The notes beneath the pieces are model-generated. The model saw nothing but the letters and a program-made list of their open reading frames with translations. It was not told the DNA's origin and made no database searches. Below are positions 44,201 through 56,199 of a stretch of 64,000 nt of DNA, piece by piece. A program made the translations under genes and the position numbers. The stretch is from NCBI GenBank assembly GCA_020543525.1, contig JAHYIO010000036.1, positions 310,001-374,000 on the forward strand, written 5' to 3'. The stretch comes from Coriolopsis trogii (taxonomy: Eukaryota; Basidiomycota; Agaricomycetes; Polyporales; Polyporaceae). Numbering within the stretch: position 1 is the stretch's first letter; each line of letters starts with the position of its first letter.

Positions 44201-46503
44201 ATGGTCGCCGACACTATCACATTGAGCAACACTTTCGGAGCGGTGCTCATTGGTACTTTCCTAGGTCTCCCGTATGTGGATTTCTTTCCTACTCTCTGAT
44301 AACCTGTCACAACGGCCCGTAACATAATGCAGACTCTACGGCATGGTCGTACATCAGGCCTACAGGTATTTCAGACTATATCCGGAGGACCATGCAACGC
44401 AAAAATCTTTGGTACGTTTAGTACATATCCCCTTTCCACTGAGAGAACGCTGTTGATATGTCATGAGTAGGTCGCATTTGTCCTGTAGGTTCTGCCTCGC
44501 TACAAACAGGAGCTCTCGGCTCATCCTTTGTAGCGTCCTGGTGACGTTTCACATGGTTATTTGTACACATATCTGGTGAGTCGTACGATAAAGCGTAGCT
44601 GAGTATGACTTATAGACTCTCGGGCCTGCTCAGCTATCATTACCTTGTCGAAAGCTTCGGGGCTCCTGAATCACTCATGCAAGCTGTCTGGTACGCCACC
44701 TGTTTGCATTTGGGTATCTCGTCAGCCGATGCTAACATATAGCACAGGTCTCTCAGCGTGCGTATGGACTCGTTCACTAAGCTCAGTGCTCGACCTCACC
44801 TCACATCGATACATTCTAGTTATTAGCAGGAATATCGGTGATCACCCCTTCACTCGAGATTCCTTGAGGAGCCAAACGCTCATCGGTCCCGTTCTTATAG
44901 TCACTTACCGTCATTATGACCCAGAGGTGTGTTTGCGAACCCTATTCCGCACCGTCAGACCGTCCACTTGACAAGACCCTCACAGCTTCTTCACGCGGCG
45001 CGTGTACTTACGTATGCGTCAATTTCATTCTCTTAACATCTTGCAGCTGAGCATATCTTGTTCGCTTTGTAGTAGGTGGACGATATCGGATCGTGGTCTT
45101 CGTCGTCGTACGTTCTCTGCTCACAATTTGCACGACAATTGAACTAATGTCGCCCATGCGCAACAAGGCCGTCCTGATGGTGGGAGAGTTAGGCAAGTCA
45201 ACTACCTTGTTTGAGAGAGATGTGTATGGCTGACAGACATACCTCTCCGCATAGGCTCGTTCGCAGGTAAGCTACGACGCTATCGGTCTCCAAGTAAAAG
45301 AGCCTGAACCTTTCCTATCATTTCAGCCGCGACCGTTGAAGCGTACGTCTCACATCTGAGCCAGATTTTCGCACCGACAGCGGCTGACACAACACGAGAT
45401 CAGATTCCTCCACCCATCGAGGGAGGATTTCACCCGATACACAGTACGTCGTCATCGTCATGGTCACCCATACATAGGACACAATGCTAAGCCGGAGCTC
45501 CTGTCCAACCAGTGGCTCATCGCGGTCGGAGGCGGCATGGTACAGGTGTCCGACATGTTGCTGACGAGCGCCTTGGTCGTCACTCTGCGGAAGGCGCGCA
45601 CAGGCGTGAAGCGGTGCGTACCATCCTTCCTTCTCTGACCATCGAGTGATCGTGTTCATCTCGGACGGCTTCGGACACATCACAGGATGGATACCGTCAT
45701 CGACGCCCTGATTCAGTATGCCATGACCACCGGTTCGTCGCATTCTTGCTCTCCAGTCTATCCGCCGTCCGTGCCTCAATGCTCGACTCTTGCACAGGCT
45801 TGCTGACAAGGTTCGTCATACCAATCCTGGGGTTCTTTCCGCGTCGGCCTTCCGCTGACACCACTATGGCAGTGTTGTGAACTGCACGTTCCTGATCTTT
45901 GTGAGCATCACGTCACTCATCCGTACCAAGAACCAGTTGACAATTGCACCCTGCCCAGTCGCTCCTCTTCCCGAGCAATCTCATCTACGCGGCATTCGGC
46001 ATCGTCTGCACCCAACGTACGCCTAGTCTCAGTTCCTTCACTCGGTTCCACTGACGGAGGCCATGATTGCCCAGTGTACGCCAACTCGCTCCTAGCCGCG
46101 TACGTATTCGCCACCGTCCGCTCTGCCCCCAACGATCTGAACGCACCCTGATTCATCGTGTGTCCTCACCCTCCAGACTCAACACCCGCAAGTCCCTCAC
46201 CCTGCGCGTCATGTACGACCTCGAGGCGGACTGGGTGGACGTCCCCATCACGCCGCGGAGCGCGTTCCACGCTGTGACCAGCGGGCAGGGACGGTCAGGT
46301 CAGTCTGACAACAGCTGGTCCGGCACTTGTGTTTCCTGACTACGAGCAATCACATGACAGCGCCTTTCGACGTGAACTTGTTGCGGATACCCGTGTCCAC
46401 GGAGTCGTCATCTTTGGCGTCGTCGCGCATGTCAAGGACAGTGAAGGACACGAGCCGGTCAGGGAGTGTTGTGGGACCCCGCAGGCGATCTGCCTCGAAC
46501 TAG
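44201..46503 (+). CDS. DUF6534-type multi-pass membrane protein
   Basis: This is an Agaricomycete-typical membrane family of unknown function. Clear exons at the start: 44201-44271, 44333-44411, 44471-44484 (14 nt), 44534-44575 and 44634-44690, reading MVADTITLSNTFGAVLIGTF, YGMVVHQAYRYFRLYPEDHA, KSLVAFVLVLVTFHMVICTH and YHYLVESFGAPESLMQAVW. Later: FFTRRVYL, RYRIVVFVVVRSLLTICTTI, a 12-nt exon at 45255-45266 (SFAA), NQWLIAVGGGMVQVSDMLL, TLRKARTGVKR, DALIQYAMTTGLLTSVVNC, LIYAAFGIVCTQLYANSLLA and LNTRKSLTLRV, then a Ser/Arg-rich tail ending before TAG 46501. The segment between 44690 and 44993 could not be joined cleanly, so one exon is missing from my model or the gene is damaged there. Confidence 0.75.
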
Positions 46504-46787
46504 GCTGACCGATTGGTGTATAATGTGTGATCTTGTATATATTCACTGAAGGCTGGGTCCGGACCAGGACTTGCACTGGTTGTGGAAGCATGCACCACCA
46601 TGGAAACCATAGGTATGAGTTGAAGCAGGGGATGAACAAAAGGAAGGTAGATCCGGTATCGAAGCGTCCGCACGTCTGCACGTCTCTGACAATAAATACA
46701 CGACCTGTGGAGACAACGGCTATAATTAAGCGGTCTTGGGATGGCGAGAATGAGAGTACACGGAAGCGCACCTGAGAACTTCATACT

Positions 46788-47285
46788 TCAGCGCAGGGTA
46801 GGTGCAGCGCCGCGCAGGCGGGTCCGACCGTCCTTCAGCCTCTCCGTGATGACAGGGCTCGCCGCAGGCCTGAACTTGTAGTCCTTCGAGTACCTATCCA
46901 TCCCCATGAGCCAACACACAACACAGCAACACCCCAGACGACCGCCGACAGATCACAGCCCATCCCTGCACGTTCAGCGCCCCTGTTTCCCCGCGCGCGC
47001 ACGAGAAAACGGGCGGACGTACCTGTTCGCGTGCACGACCTTGGGCTCCTCGACGATCTTGTCCATCGTGCTCAGGCGGAGCTTGAGCCCGAACCAGAAG
47101 AGCGCGAACATGAAGAAGACGAGCGCGAGACGCTTCCACACCGACGGCGTCGGCGGGTTGAAGCGCGGGTCCGACTCGAGGCGACGATGGAGCTCCTTGA
47201 GGTCGCTCGTGGGCTCCTGGCGGGCGTAGGTGCGCTTCTCGTCGCCCGTCGGCAGACGTTCGTACTTGTAGGACTCGGAAGGCAT
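46788..47285 (-). CDS. Small single-pass membrane protein, unknown function
   Basis: Exons 47023-47285 and 46788-46893 give 122 residues with an AG/G split arginine codon. The N-terminus is hydrophilic (MPSESYKYERLPTGDEKRTY), with a conserved-looking DLKELHRRLESDPRFNPPTP, one transmembrane helix at about 53-69 (LALVFFMFALFWFGLKL), and a basic tail (KDYKFRPAASPVITERLKDG). I do not recognise the family. The balanced composition, a consensus intron and a frame-preserving junction support a real gene. The topology could be either orientation. Confidence 0.7.
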
Positions 47286-47920
47286 CACGGGCGGTAGCAG
47301 TGGGTGGTGTGGGTTACTATGGAGCGTTCGCTTGATCACCCAGAGGGTAGCGGGGTCTGGAGTGGTTAAGAACAGACCAAAAGCAAGATACTCTGGCGAG
47401 GAGTAAGGAAAGAGCGGCGGGGAGAGAGGACGTGTTGGTGGAAGAGACGAGAACTATGCTAATTACGGAAGCGCCCGTCGACCGTCGGGTGAGCGGGACC
47501 GCACTCTGACCCGTTGCTATAGTCCTGCAAAGTATGCGACTAACCATCATGCAGGCGATTTAACAAGTCCGAATGACGACTGGTGACTTTACGTTGCCCG
47601 ATAGTGTCGATGAGACATAGGTCCGTCATTGTATTATGTGAAACCCCGTGGTTGAGTCCTGGCATCATGGTCGCGTTCCGTACTCATTGGGCGACGACAA
47701 TCACACCAAGCGTTGCACTTTTTTTCTCTCCGGATCCGATGAGATTGCAGTAAAAAGAGTGAGCTAACGGTACAAAGTGTTTCTGTGCAGCAAGTAAGGG
47801 ATGGGGATGATGCAATGAGCACACAGCGAGAAGCTAGGTATCTTGACAGGGGAACACGAGCAATGGGTTGCGCAGCAATCGACAATGCGGAACTAGGGGC
47901 TAACACATCCAGGGAGCGGC
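47286..47920. other. Spacer between two minus-strand genes
   Basis: About 635 bases: promoter of the small membrane protein and 3' flank of the secreted repeat protein. No gene is seen. Confidence 0.4.
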
Positions 47921-49782
47921 TTACGCAACACCCTTGGACGCAGCACCCGCGTTCTTCTTGTCGGTCGCGATGTTCGTGCTCAGCTTCTTCTGTTCCTCGG
48001 CGATCTTGTCCTCGATGGCGGACGTGTCAGAGCCTGCAGCCTGGGCCTTGGCAAGCTTGATCTGGAGAACCTGGACCTCGCCGGTGAGCTTCAAGACCTT
48101 GTTCTTGATCTTGCCGTTCTGGAGAGCGTCGGCGGCAGAGCCGGACGCAGCGTCGATGGCGGGGTTGAACTTGTCGGTCTCAGCAGCCTCGGCAGCCTTG
48201 CGCATCGTCTCCATGTTCTTCGCCACGCTGTCGTCGAGGGTCGCGAGATCGACGCCGGCGAAGGGGTCGACAAAGACAGCGTTGGCCTCTGCCTCGGCGT
48301 TACCCGCAACACCGTCGGAGATCTGGAAGTCGGCGTAGCTGCGAGAGAGAAGAATTAGATGTGGCCGTCGTCGACGGAGACAGGCGCGGCACTTACTCCT
48401 TGACGGCAAATGAGACAGAGGCACCGTTGCCAGTCGCGGCAGCGTTGTTCGTCGTCTTCGGTGTCGCAGCGGCCTCGCTGGTAGAGGAAGCGGCGGCCGC
48501 GCTGGAAGCGGCGGCGTTGTTGGAAGTGGAAGCAGCAGCGCCCCCGGTCACACCCTGGGACACGGCACCCGCATTCTTCTTATCGGTCGCGATGTTCGTG
48601 CTCAGCTTCTTCTGCTCCTCGGCGATCTTGTCCTCGATGGCGGACGTGTCGTCGCCAGCAGCCTGGGCCTTGGCGAGCTTGATTTGAAGAACCTGAACCT
48701 CGCCGGTGAGCTTCAAGACCTTGTTCTTGATCTTGCCGTTCTGGAGAGCGTCCGCAGCGTCACCAGATGCGGCGTCGATGGCGGGGTTGAACTGCTCCGT
48801 CTCGGCAGCCTCAGCGGCCTTGCGCATCGTCTCCATGTTCTTGGCAACGGAGTCATCGAGGGTCGCGAGGTCAAGGCCGGCGAGGGGGTCAACGAAGACG
48901 GCGTTAGCCTCAGCCTCCGCGTTACCAGCGACACCGTCGGAAATCTGGAAGTCGGCGTAGCTGCGGGGGCATGATGAGCATATGCTGGGGTGTGTGTTCG
49001 ATAGCAGGAGACTTACTCCTGGACAGCGAAGGAGAAGCTCGAGGCATCACTGGTGCCCGTAGCAGCAGAGGAAGACGTAGAGTCAGATGCGGACGAGTCA
49101 GCCGCAGAGGAGTCGGAAGCCGCAGCATTGTTGGTGGAAGCAGAGCCACCGGTCACGCCCTGGGACGCAGCCCCCGCTTTCTTCTTGTCCGTCGCGATAT
49201 TCTTGCTCAGTTTCGTCTGCTCCGCAGCGAGCTTCGTCTCTAGCTTGGACGTGTCGTCACCAGACGCCTTGGCCTGGGCGATCTACGCGCAACATGTAAG
49301 CACGAACCCCACATACATACTCGCGTAACGTACCTGAATGTTGAGCGCCTGGACCTCACCCGTGAGCTTGAGGACCTTGTTCTTGATTTTGCCGTTCTGG
49401 AGAGCGTCGGCAGCGTCGCCGGAGGCGGCATCGATCGCGGGGTTGAACAGCGAGGTCTCGGCGTCCTCTGCGGCCTCGCGCATGGTCTTCACGGCCTCAA
49501 GCGTGGCCTTGTCGACAGTCGCAAGGTCGGTACCCGCGAATGGGTCGACGAATACAGCATTGGCCTCAGCCTCGGCATTACCGGCAACACCATCCGAGAT
49601 CTGGAAGTCGGCATAGCTTGCGGAACGCAACACGCATCAGCCGAACGTTCGCACCACACAGCGCTTCCAAAGAAGGGGTAAACTCACTCGAGCTCCTGGA
49701 ACGCACGCCTGGTGAACCGAAGGGGCGCCGCGGCGACGAGACCGGTGAAGGCGAGGACAACGACAGAGGCGAGTCTGACCAT
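47921..49782 (-). CDS. Secreted protein with three tandem repeats
   Basis: Exons 49688-49782, 49334-49616, 49017-49282, 48397-48960 and 47921-48338 give 541 residues. A signal peptide (MVRLASVVVLAFTGLVAAAP) is followed by three copies of a domain starting YADFQISDGVAGNAEAEANA at about residues 33, 216 and 404, each with FNPAIDAASG and LQNGKIKNKVLKLTGEV, then a helical IEDKIAEEQKKLS stretch and NIATDKK. Ala/Ser/Thr-rich linkers separate the copies. Single-domain relatives are small secreted fungal proteins of unknown function. Every repeat begins right after a phase-2 intron (GA before C TAC GCC GAC). Repeats 2 and 3 are single exons and are most alike; repeat 1 has an extra intron. Extracellular or cell-wall location is inferred. 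Confidence 0.85.
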
Positions 49783-50463
49783 CTTGTTCGAAAGGTGCGA
49801 ACGAAAAGCGCTAGGCGGGGAAGCTGGGCTGTGGGAAGATTGAAAGAGGACGGCCGAGGACACAGACTAGCTGTGGAGTTGCTGCAGGAGAAACAACAGA
49901 GACAGACTAGCTGCGGGTGCAGAAAATAAAGGAAAGAGGCCTTCGAGACCGGACCACAAGGGCAAAGGAAAGTGGAGGAGAGAAAAGGGTGGGGGAACGG
50001 CAGGGTGTGCCCCCCGTCGTCTTATATACCGTCCGTGGCCTCATCACTCGAGGCACCGCGTGGATGCGTGCAATTAGCGGGAGGGAGACCGGACGCCTTC
50101 TGTGCGCGGCAATACCTTCTAACCCCACCCATACTTGCCTTATCCGGATAAAAGGCCATCGCAGACGTCCCCCTGGCCCCGGTTCCCAGCGCAACAACCG
50201 GCGGCTCAGGCACGGCAAAGGGCGCCATCAGAGCGACACTCGCATCATAATAGTCAACAAAGTGACAACATCTGCCAGCGCATTACAGTCAACTCCCTGT
50301 ACATAATTCCAAGCTTGAAATACGAGAACTGGCTGCAGAAACACATACAGTACAACAGGTGTTCAACCGACGAGGAACCGAGTACTTCGAACGCAACATA
50401 TCAAACTTGTCCACAGCGAGCATCCAATTTATAAGTGACCATCGCCCTGCCCTCGGAACGCCC
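49783..50463. other. Promoter region of the secreted repeat protein
   Basis: It holds a TATATA element and pyrimidine-rich tracts on the minus strand. No gene is seen. Confidence 0.5.
50023..50028 (-). promoter_or_regulatory. Candidate TATA box of the secreted repeat protein gene
   Basis: On the minus strand the sequence reads GGTATATAAG, about 240 bases upstream of ATG 49782, followed by pyrimidine-rich tracts common near basidiomycete transcription starts. Confidence 0.4.
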
Positions 50464-53062
50464 TCATGCCTTCAACTGCCGGCGCGACCTCGTCAGCGCG
50501 ACCGACGACGCTCCCACCAGCGCGAACAGAATCCAGAACGCCCACCTCTTCAAGAACCCTCCGCTCTGGCCCGGCCGTGGCGGGAGTCCGGCGTTCAGAG
50601 CGCGCAGGTTCTTCTTGTAGTCAGCCTGGTGTGATCACACACGCCTCAGCGCTCATTTCTAGGAACAACATCGTCTGAAGTATAGCGTACCTTGTAGGGC
50701 GGGAAGCGGAAACCGAATGCGATCTTGTCGACCCTGTATGACCGCCGTGCAGTCAACATGCTGTCTACGAGAGCAGGCGCAGGAGGACACTCACCAGCCA
50801 GGGTTCTTCAGTGACACGCGCCAGTGGGTGAACTGTTCGAAGCAGTGCTTGCCGGTGTAGTATCCGTCTGCGGTGAACTCGCGTCAGCCACGCACGTACT
50901 CGGACATATCGCGCCTCTCCCAACTTACATCCACTCGGGCCGACACCGCCCACAGGCAGTCCGGGAACTGCAAGACGATACTCCGTCAATTGAGGGGTTA
51001 CTATATCCATGAATGTTTGGTGCACAAACCTCCAGCAGAGATAACAGTCTCGTTCGTGATCGCTGCACCACTCTTCGTGTTTTTGAAGACTGCGAGGGAG
51101 GGAAATATGAGGTCAGCGCAGCTCCCTCGGCATCGCGCGCGCACTCGAACCTTTCTCCTCAAACTTGGGGTCGTGCGAGAAGACGTACACCGCGAGGGGG
51201 TGCTCCCTTCCAGATTCAACAGCCGTCAACGTCCGCAAAGATGAACATTCGCGCACTCTCCTACCTCGCGCGAATGAAAGCGATAGCCTCATCGACGTCC
51301 TTCACAGGCACGATGGGGAGGACAGGCCCGAAGATCTCCCTGAGAAACAAAGGCCCATGTATGAGCAGCCAGATCAATGATGAACGGGAATCATAAGCAC
51401 GCACTCGCCCAGAAGTGAATCGTCGCCCTTGACGTCGCGCACCACCGTCGGGGCGATATACCTCTTCTCGACATCAGCGCCACCTCCGAGAACAACTTTG
51501 CCTTTGGTCTCGTCCAGAAGGCGCTTGATGCGCTGAGCGTGCGGAACTGAGACGATGCGCGCGAAAGAGTCGGACTTCTCGGGACCCTCAGGGTAGAACG
51601 AAGCATAGCTGTCAGAAGGAGCGCAAATGCCGGGGCGTAAGCCTTGGAGTGCAAACAGACACTGGATGTTCGAGCTTACGTTTCTTTGAAGGCTTCAATG
51701 AGCGTGTCTTGGAAGTGCTCTGGAACCAGAACGTACTCTGGAGCCAAACAGATCTGCGGCAGAGTCGACTAGTGAGTACATGGAACATGCAAGGGAGTGA
51801 ATCTGTCTACCTGGCCAGCGTTAGAGAAACGTCCCCAGAGAATTCGCCTGGCTGCCATCTTCACGTCCACCCTAGGGTCAATGACGACCGGGTTTTTGCC
51901 TGTATACTCGTCAATACGGATCCTGGATGAGAAGCTTCATGACGCTTGCCTCCAAGCTGTCGTGGCATGGATGTCAGTGCGCATATTGTGAGGAGGCAAG
52001 AGAATAGGCGAACCTCAAGAGTAATGGGTGTGAGGTGCTTCACTGCTGCGGTGGCAATAATGCGCGCGATACGTCCATTGCCTTTAGAGCAGTACGATCA
52101 ATAACCTCACCCCACTTCAATCTCAGCAACAGATCAGCGTACCAGTGTATAGGACTAGAATCGTGAGTGTTACGTCAACACTTATGGAACAACCGTGCTA
52201 TCATCATGCATGCTTCACGTACTGTGATCCCAAGGAAGCTCAAGTATCTGCCATCAGGAGTCAGCGTCTCGCTTGGCGTGATACGTCCGAGTCCATGCCA
52301 AAACGGCCCACCTTCGTCGTCTCCGGAACGCCACCGTTAATGACTGCGTATAACTCCGGATCTAGGTACTTAGGCACAAGTTCCGCGAGAAGCTGGCTGA
52401 ACGCAGGCGTCTGCTCAGACGGCTTGAGGACGGACGCGTTCCCCGCGGCAATGGCGCTGATCTACACACGAATAGCCGTGTACCGTCAGCTCCGATGCAC
52501 TCATGATGATGTGTGCGAGGCCGCTCACGTACCAAAGGACTGAGCACGAGGAAAGCGGGGATGTTGAATGGCGCAATGATGAGAATGACGCCCTTCGGTT
52601 CGGCGACGAGCTTAGGGCCCATGGGGAACCAGTTCGGGTCGAAGCCGATGCTCTGAGGCTTGGTCCACTTGTCAACGCCCCCGTACGCCACCTTCACTTC
52701 GGTATACACCGGGTTGAAGTCGAGCCTAGAAAACACGACATGGCTCAGCCGCAACGTGGGAAGAGCGGGGTCGGTCGTGGACGCACAGGTCGGTCTCTTG
52801 GTACGGACGCCCGAGGTCGCTCTTGAGCGCCTTTCTGAAGCGGTCCTCGTTGTCCTTGACCATGTAGCCAACCTGGGCGATCTGCTCCTTGCGCCAGGCG
52901 ACGGACTGGGTGCGTCCGGATGCGAACGCTTCGCGCGCGGTCGCGTGGATCTGCATGGGAACCAGCCATGAGCGCTTCACTTCGAAAGCACAGCAGGAGT
53001 GACTCGCAGACTCGATTTACCTTGGGAATGTCATCAATCGGGGTGTAAGTGAGCGTGGTCAT
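50464..53062 (-). CDS. Membrane-anchored fatty aldehyde dehydrogenase (ALDH3/Hfd1-like)
   Basis: Eighteen exons: 53021-53062, 52787-52950, 52533-52725, 52312-52461, 52223-52247, 52143-52154, 52014-52081, 51950-51956, 51811-51899, 51680-51753, 51405-51608, 51265-51339, 51151-51206, 51030-51089, 50929-50967, 50795-50867, 50691-50733 and 50464-50625, giving 511 residues in frame throughout. It oxidises long-chain aldehydes with NAD(P). Motifs: [43 protein letters not shown] (Glu218), [13 protein letters not shown] (Cys252, 34 residues after the glutamate as usual), EIFGPVLPI and [20 protein letters not shown]-terminal helix ([18 protein letters not shown]) followed by basic residues matches the tail anchor of ALDH3A2/Hfd1 enzymes. 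Exon 8 is only 7 nt, and its donor is GC. Confidence 0.93.
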
Positions 53063-53771
53063 CGTGGGCGGCCGAACAAAGTGTGGCGCTTGAAGGAATG
53101 GCTGAGTGGTCGACGTCGAAGTTAGGGGGGTGTGAGCTGTGGTTTTCCTCAGCTGCTGCGTTCGTATCAGCGTATTTGAGGACCTCGGCTGCCCCGTGCG
53201 CGCTGTTGGTTATTCAATGTTCAATGTCCGGGCTCGGGAGAAGCACGGCCAACTGTCAAGGGAATCAGGACGATCAAGTCGCCCCCTGCGCGCGTTGGCG
53301 TCAGCGTAGTGATCACTGCCCCAGACTTGAGCCCCTGAGAGGAAGCCTGCAACATACCTGTGACTTGTCGAGGCAGCAGTGGTTATGTAGTAGCAAAGCC
53401 GACGAGTTACGAGCACTGCTCCTGCCTGCGGCCGGACTTGAACGTGGTTGTTGGCAAGTGCGGAAATGCGGGGGACGATGTTGCAAGCACTGCCGGCAAC
53501 TGCCAAGCGCTCGTCCTGTTTCACATGCATGCGCTTCTCCGACAGCGATGTTTCGTACACCCGTCCCATCTCTTTCCCATGGACATCCTTCGGCGGAGGC
53601 TTGGACTTGGCAATCGTACTGTTGTACATGGGCATCGACGTTCGTATATACTTGTACATATTTTAGACGAGTCCTAGAGTTCTCTCATCCAGACAGCGCT
53701 GCGGTGGAATATTGCCTTCAGTGACAAGCTCCCAAGAACATCTTGGTCATCTGCAACCCGCCATGTATGTC
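53063..53771. other. Spacer between aldehyde dehydrogenase and formamidase
   Basis: About 710 bases: promoter of the aldehyde dehydrogenase and 3' flank of the formamidase. Open frames here show no family pattern. Confidence 0.4.
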
Positions 53772-56199
53772 CTACGAGTCCACAAGCCCGTCGCTGCGGA
53801 TAGCGCACTGGCCACGCGACTTTGTCACCAACCCCTCTGGCTTCGGAAGGATGTCCTGAGTAAGAAAGTGCAATGAGCTTTCGTTCCCAGATTGTATACA
53901 CATGGTTGTCACGAACATCTTCGAAGATGCCGAGAGGCAGAGCCAAGGTGACACAAGCATTCGGAGAGTCCTGTCCATGTCCACTCAGCGCGTGCAACAT
54001 GATTTGAACAGATTTTCGTGGACGTACGACTATGGCCCCGACATGACTCTCTACAGGTGCAGCCGACAAGAGGAGATCTTCCGAAATCGTCAGAGAAACA
54101 ACGCATGCCACGAGGCTCTCATGTACTCACATGCCTGCTGGCGCGTATATCCAAGCTGGTGCAAGAGGGAATGAGCAACGTACGCCCTACTCCGCTGCGA
54201 GTGTTCGACTTACCTTCATCAAGTACGCGATCGCGTTCAATGCAGCTTGCTTGTACGCCACCGTTCTGATGGTAATTCAGGCACGTAGGTAAAACAGGAC
54301 CATGGAAGATTCTTACGCATCCATATTGTATTGCTTTCCATCGCCGTCTGCAGAGAGCGTCAGCAACCATCAGGGGGTCTTGCTGGCTGGTGGGCACTCA
54401 CGGTAATCAACGCTGATACCCTCAAAGATCAGCTTCGCCGAGTACATGGGATCCACAGGAGAAGGCTATAGGGACGTGTGGTTCCAGTTCATGCAGAGAT
54501 CAGACCTATTGCCAACACACCAAGAAAATAGGTTGCTTCATTGCAAACTTTTCGACGCCTCCCTTGATGATGCTACAGCTGAATGTGATGATTCCCGCCT
54601 ACGAACTGGATGAGGTCAAAACATCAGTCCGTGATGTGAGTGACTCACCATCTCGATGGCCCCACAGAACGAAATCTTGTTGCTATGGTTAGCCTATGTA
54701 CTGTCGACGATTCTGCAGATGCACTCTTACCTCGCCCTGAAATGATAAGTCAAATAGTGTCCTAAAGGCGAATGAGAATAAGGAAGCATACATCGCCCTG
54801 AGAGAAATGCAGATCTCCGACGGACAAGTTGGCTCCCTTGACGAAGACAGGGAAGTAGCATCGGGAGCCCCTACAAAGACAACGTTCACTTCGTCGATGT
54901 TTTGTGAGCGTGCCACCAACACTCACTTCGACAGATTCTTGATCTAGAGAAAACGATGAAAGAGATCAATGTCAATTCAACCGCGCATAATCACACTTAC
55001 GTCGCAATTCCCACCATGCTCTCGGCCAGGGACTGTCCTCGCACCCTCCGCCGCAATCTTGTCTCTGACCTCCTCCGGAAGATCTTGGCCAACATACGCA
55101 CCCTTAGGCTCTGGAGGGAAGGCAACCGGGGGCACAGAGTGACCGTGCGCCGCGATCAACTCGCCCTCACGCTTGTTCCACGTCGCGAGCAGCTCCGCCG
55201 AAGGTGCAGTTCCGATGAGACCCGGGTGTGATACACCCGCGAACCTGACGCCAGGGATGTGGCGCGAGCTCGCATATACCCCGTGGAAGTCCCATATTGC
55301 CTTCGCAGCGCGACTGCCAAACTCGCGAGCTGGAATGGGCCCGAAGGTCAGTTGTGGACGAACATGAACTGTGAGAAGGAGATGTGGGATGTACCAAAGA
55401 GTCCACCGCCGTTCTCGAGCTCGAAGATACCGGTGTAGCCCCAGGGCATCTTCTCGAACGGTGTTACTGGACCCCAAGCAGCCGATATTAGCTTTGTGCC
55501 GAGGTGTAGTGGCTATGACAGACCATCGAGGATATCGACAACGAGGCAGTCGCCAGGCTCGGCACCTTCGACAGCCACAGGACCAGAGAGATTGTGGATT
55601 CTTGTAAGGTCGACGTCCTTGATGTCATCGCTGCCTTCATCATGCCAAACGTTTGATTCAGACCGATTTTCGGGAACTACCAGGGCAGAGTGCGAACTCA
55701 CAGTCGTTATTTCCGATCTGGGCCCCGGTCCAGTCCACACATTGGACCTTGAACACCTTTTCTCAGATATCAGCATTCTTCGTCATGTACGAATCCAACG
55801 CAGGTCAACAGACATCGCCAGGCTTGACCGTTGCAACAGGCGGGATGTCAGGGCTATTCCACGAAGCAGCCAACCAACGTCAGCCCGGAAGGACGTCGCT
55901 TTGCTCATCCGACACTTACTGCCAACGGTTGTGCAGACCCTGCGATTCGGCCTCGATGTCAGCGAGCACTCAGCAAAACGCATGGAGCGCGATACCTTCT
56001 GTTCATGTGCAGGGCTGCAGGCACAAACTTAGCACATACGGATACACGTTGACCGACGCCCTTCAGTGCACTTACATGAATGGGTCAACCTACAGACCGC
56101 GAAGCGCCTTGAGCTCGGGAGCATGCCGCCGTATACCGTTCCGAGAACACGCACCTCGATCAGAGTCGGTATCGGCACAGAGTTAGCCCTGGTCGCCAT
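53772..56199 (-). CDS. Acetamidase/formamidase family amidohydrolase
   Basis: Twenty-one exons, from 56155-56199 through 56076-56089, 55996-56014, 55920-55939, 55814-55853, 55702-55756, 55524-55634, 55395-55466, 55001-55329, 54927-54943, 54792-54870, 54731-54736 (6 nt), 54649-54675, 54521-54598, 54402-54465, 54317-54347, 54214-54265, 54131-54155, 54028-54077, 53917-53970 and 53772-53855, give 423 residues, close to the family length. The enzyme releases ammonia and formate (or acetate) from the amide. Motifs: GLHNRWHPDIPPVATVKPGD, QCVDWTGAQIGNND, DLTRIHNLSGPV, FEKMPWGYTGIFELENGGG, AIWDFHGVYASSRHIPG, GVSHPGLIGTAPS, GREHGGNCD, FVKGANLSVGDLHFSQGDGE, ISFCGAIEM and LSAAPVESHVGAIV. Nitrogen scavenging in the cytosol is the likely role. 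Confidence 0.92.
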
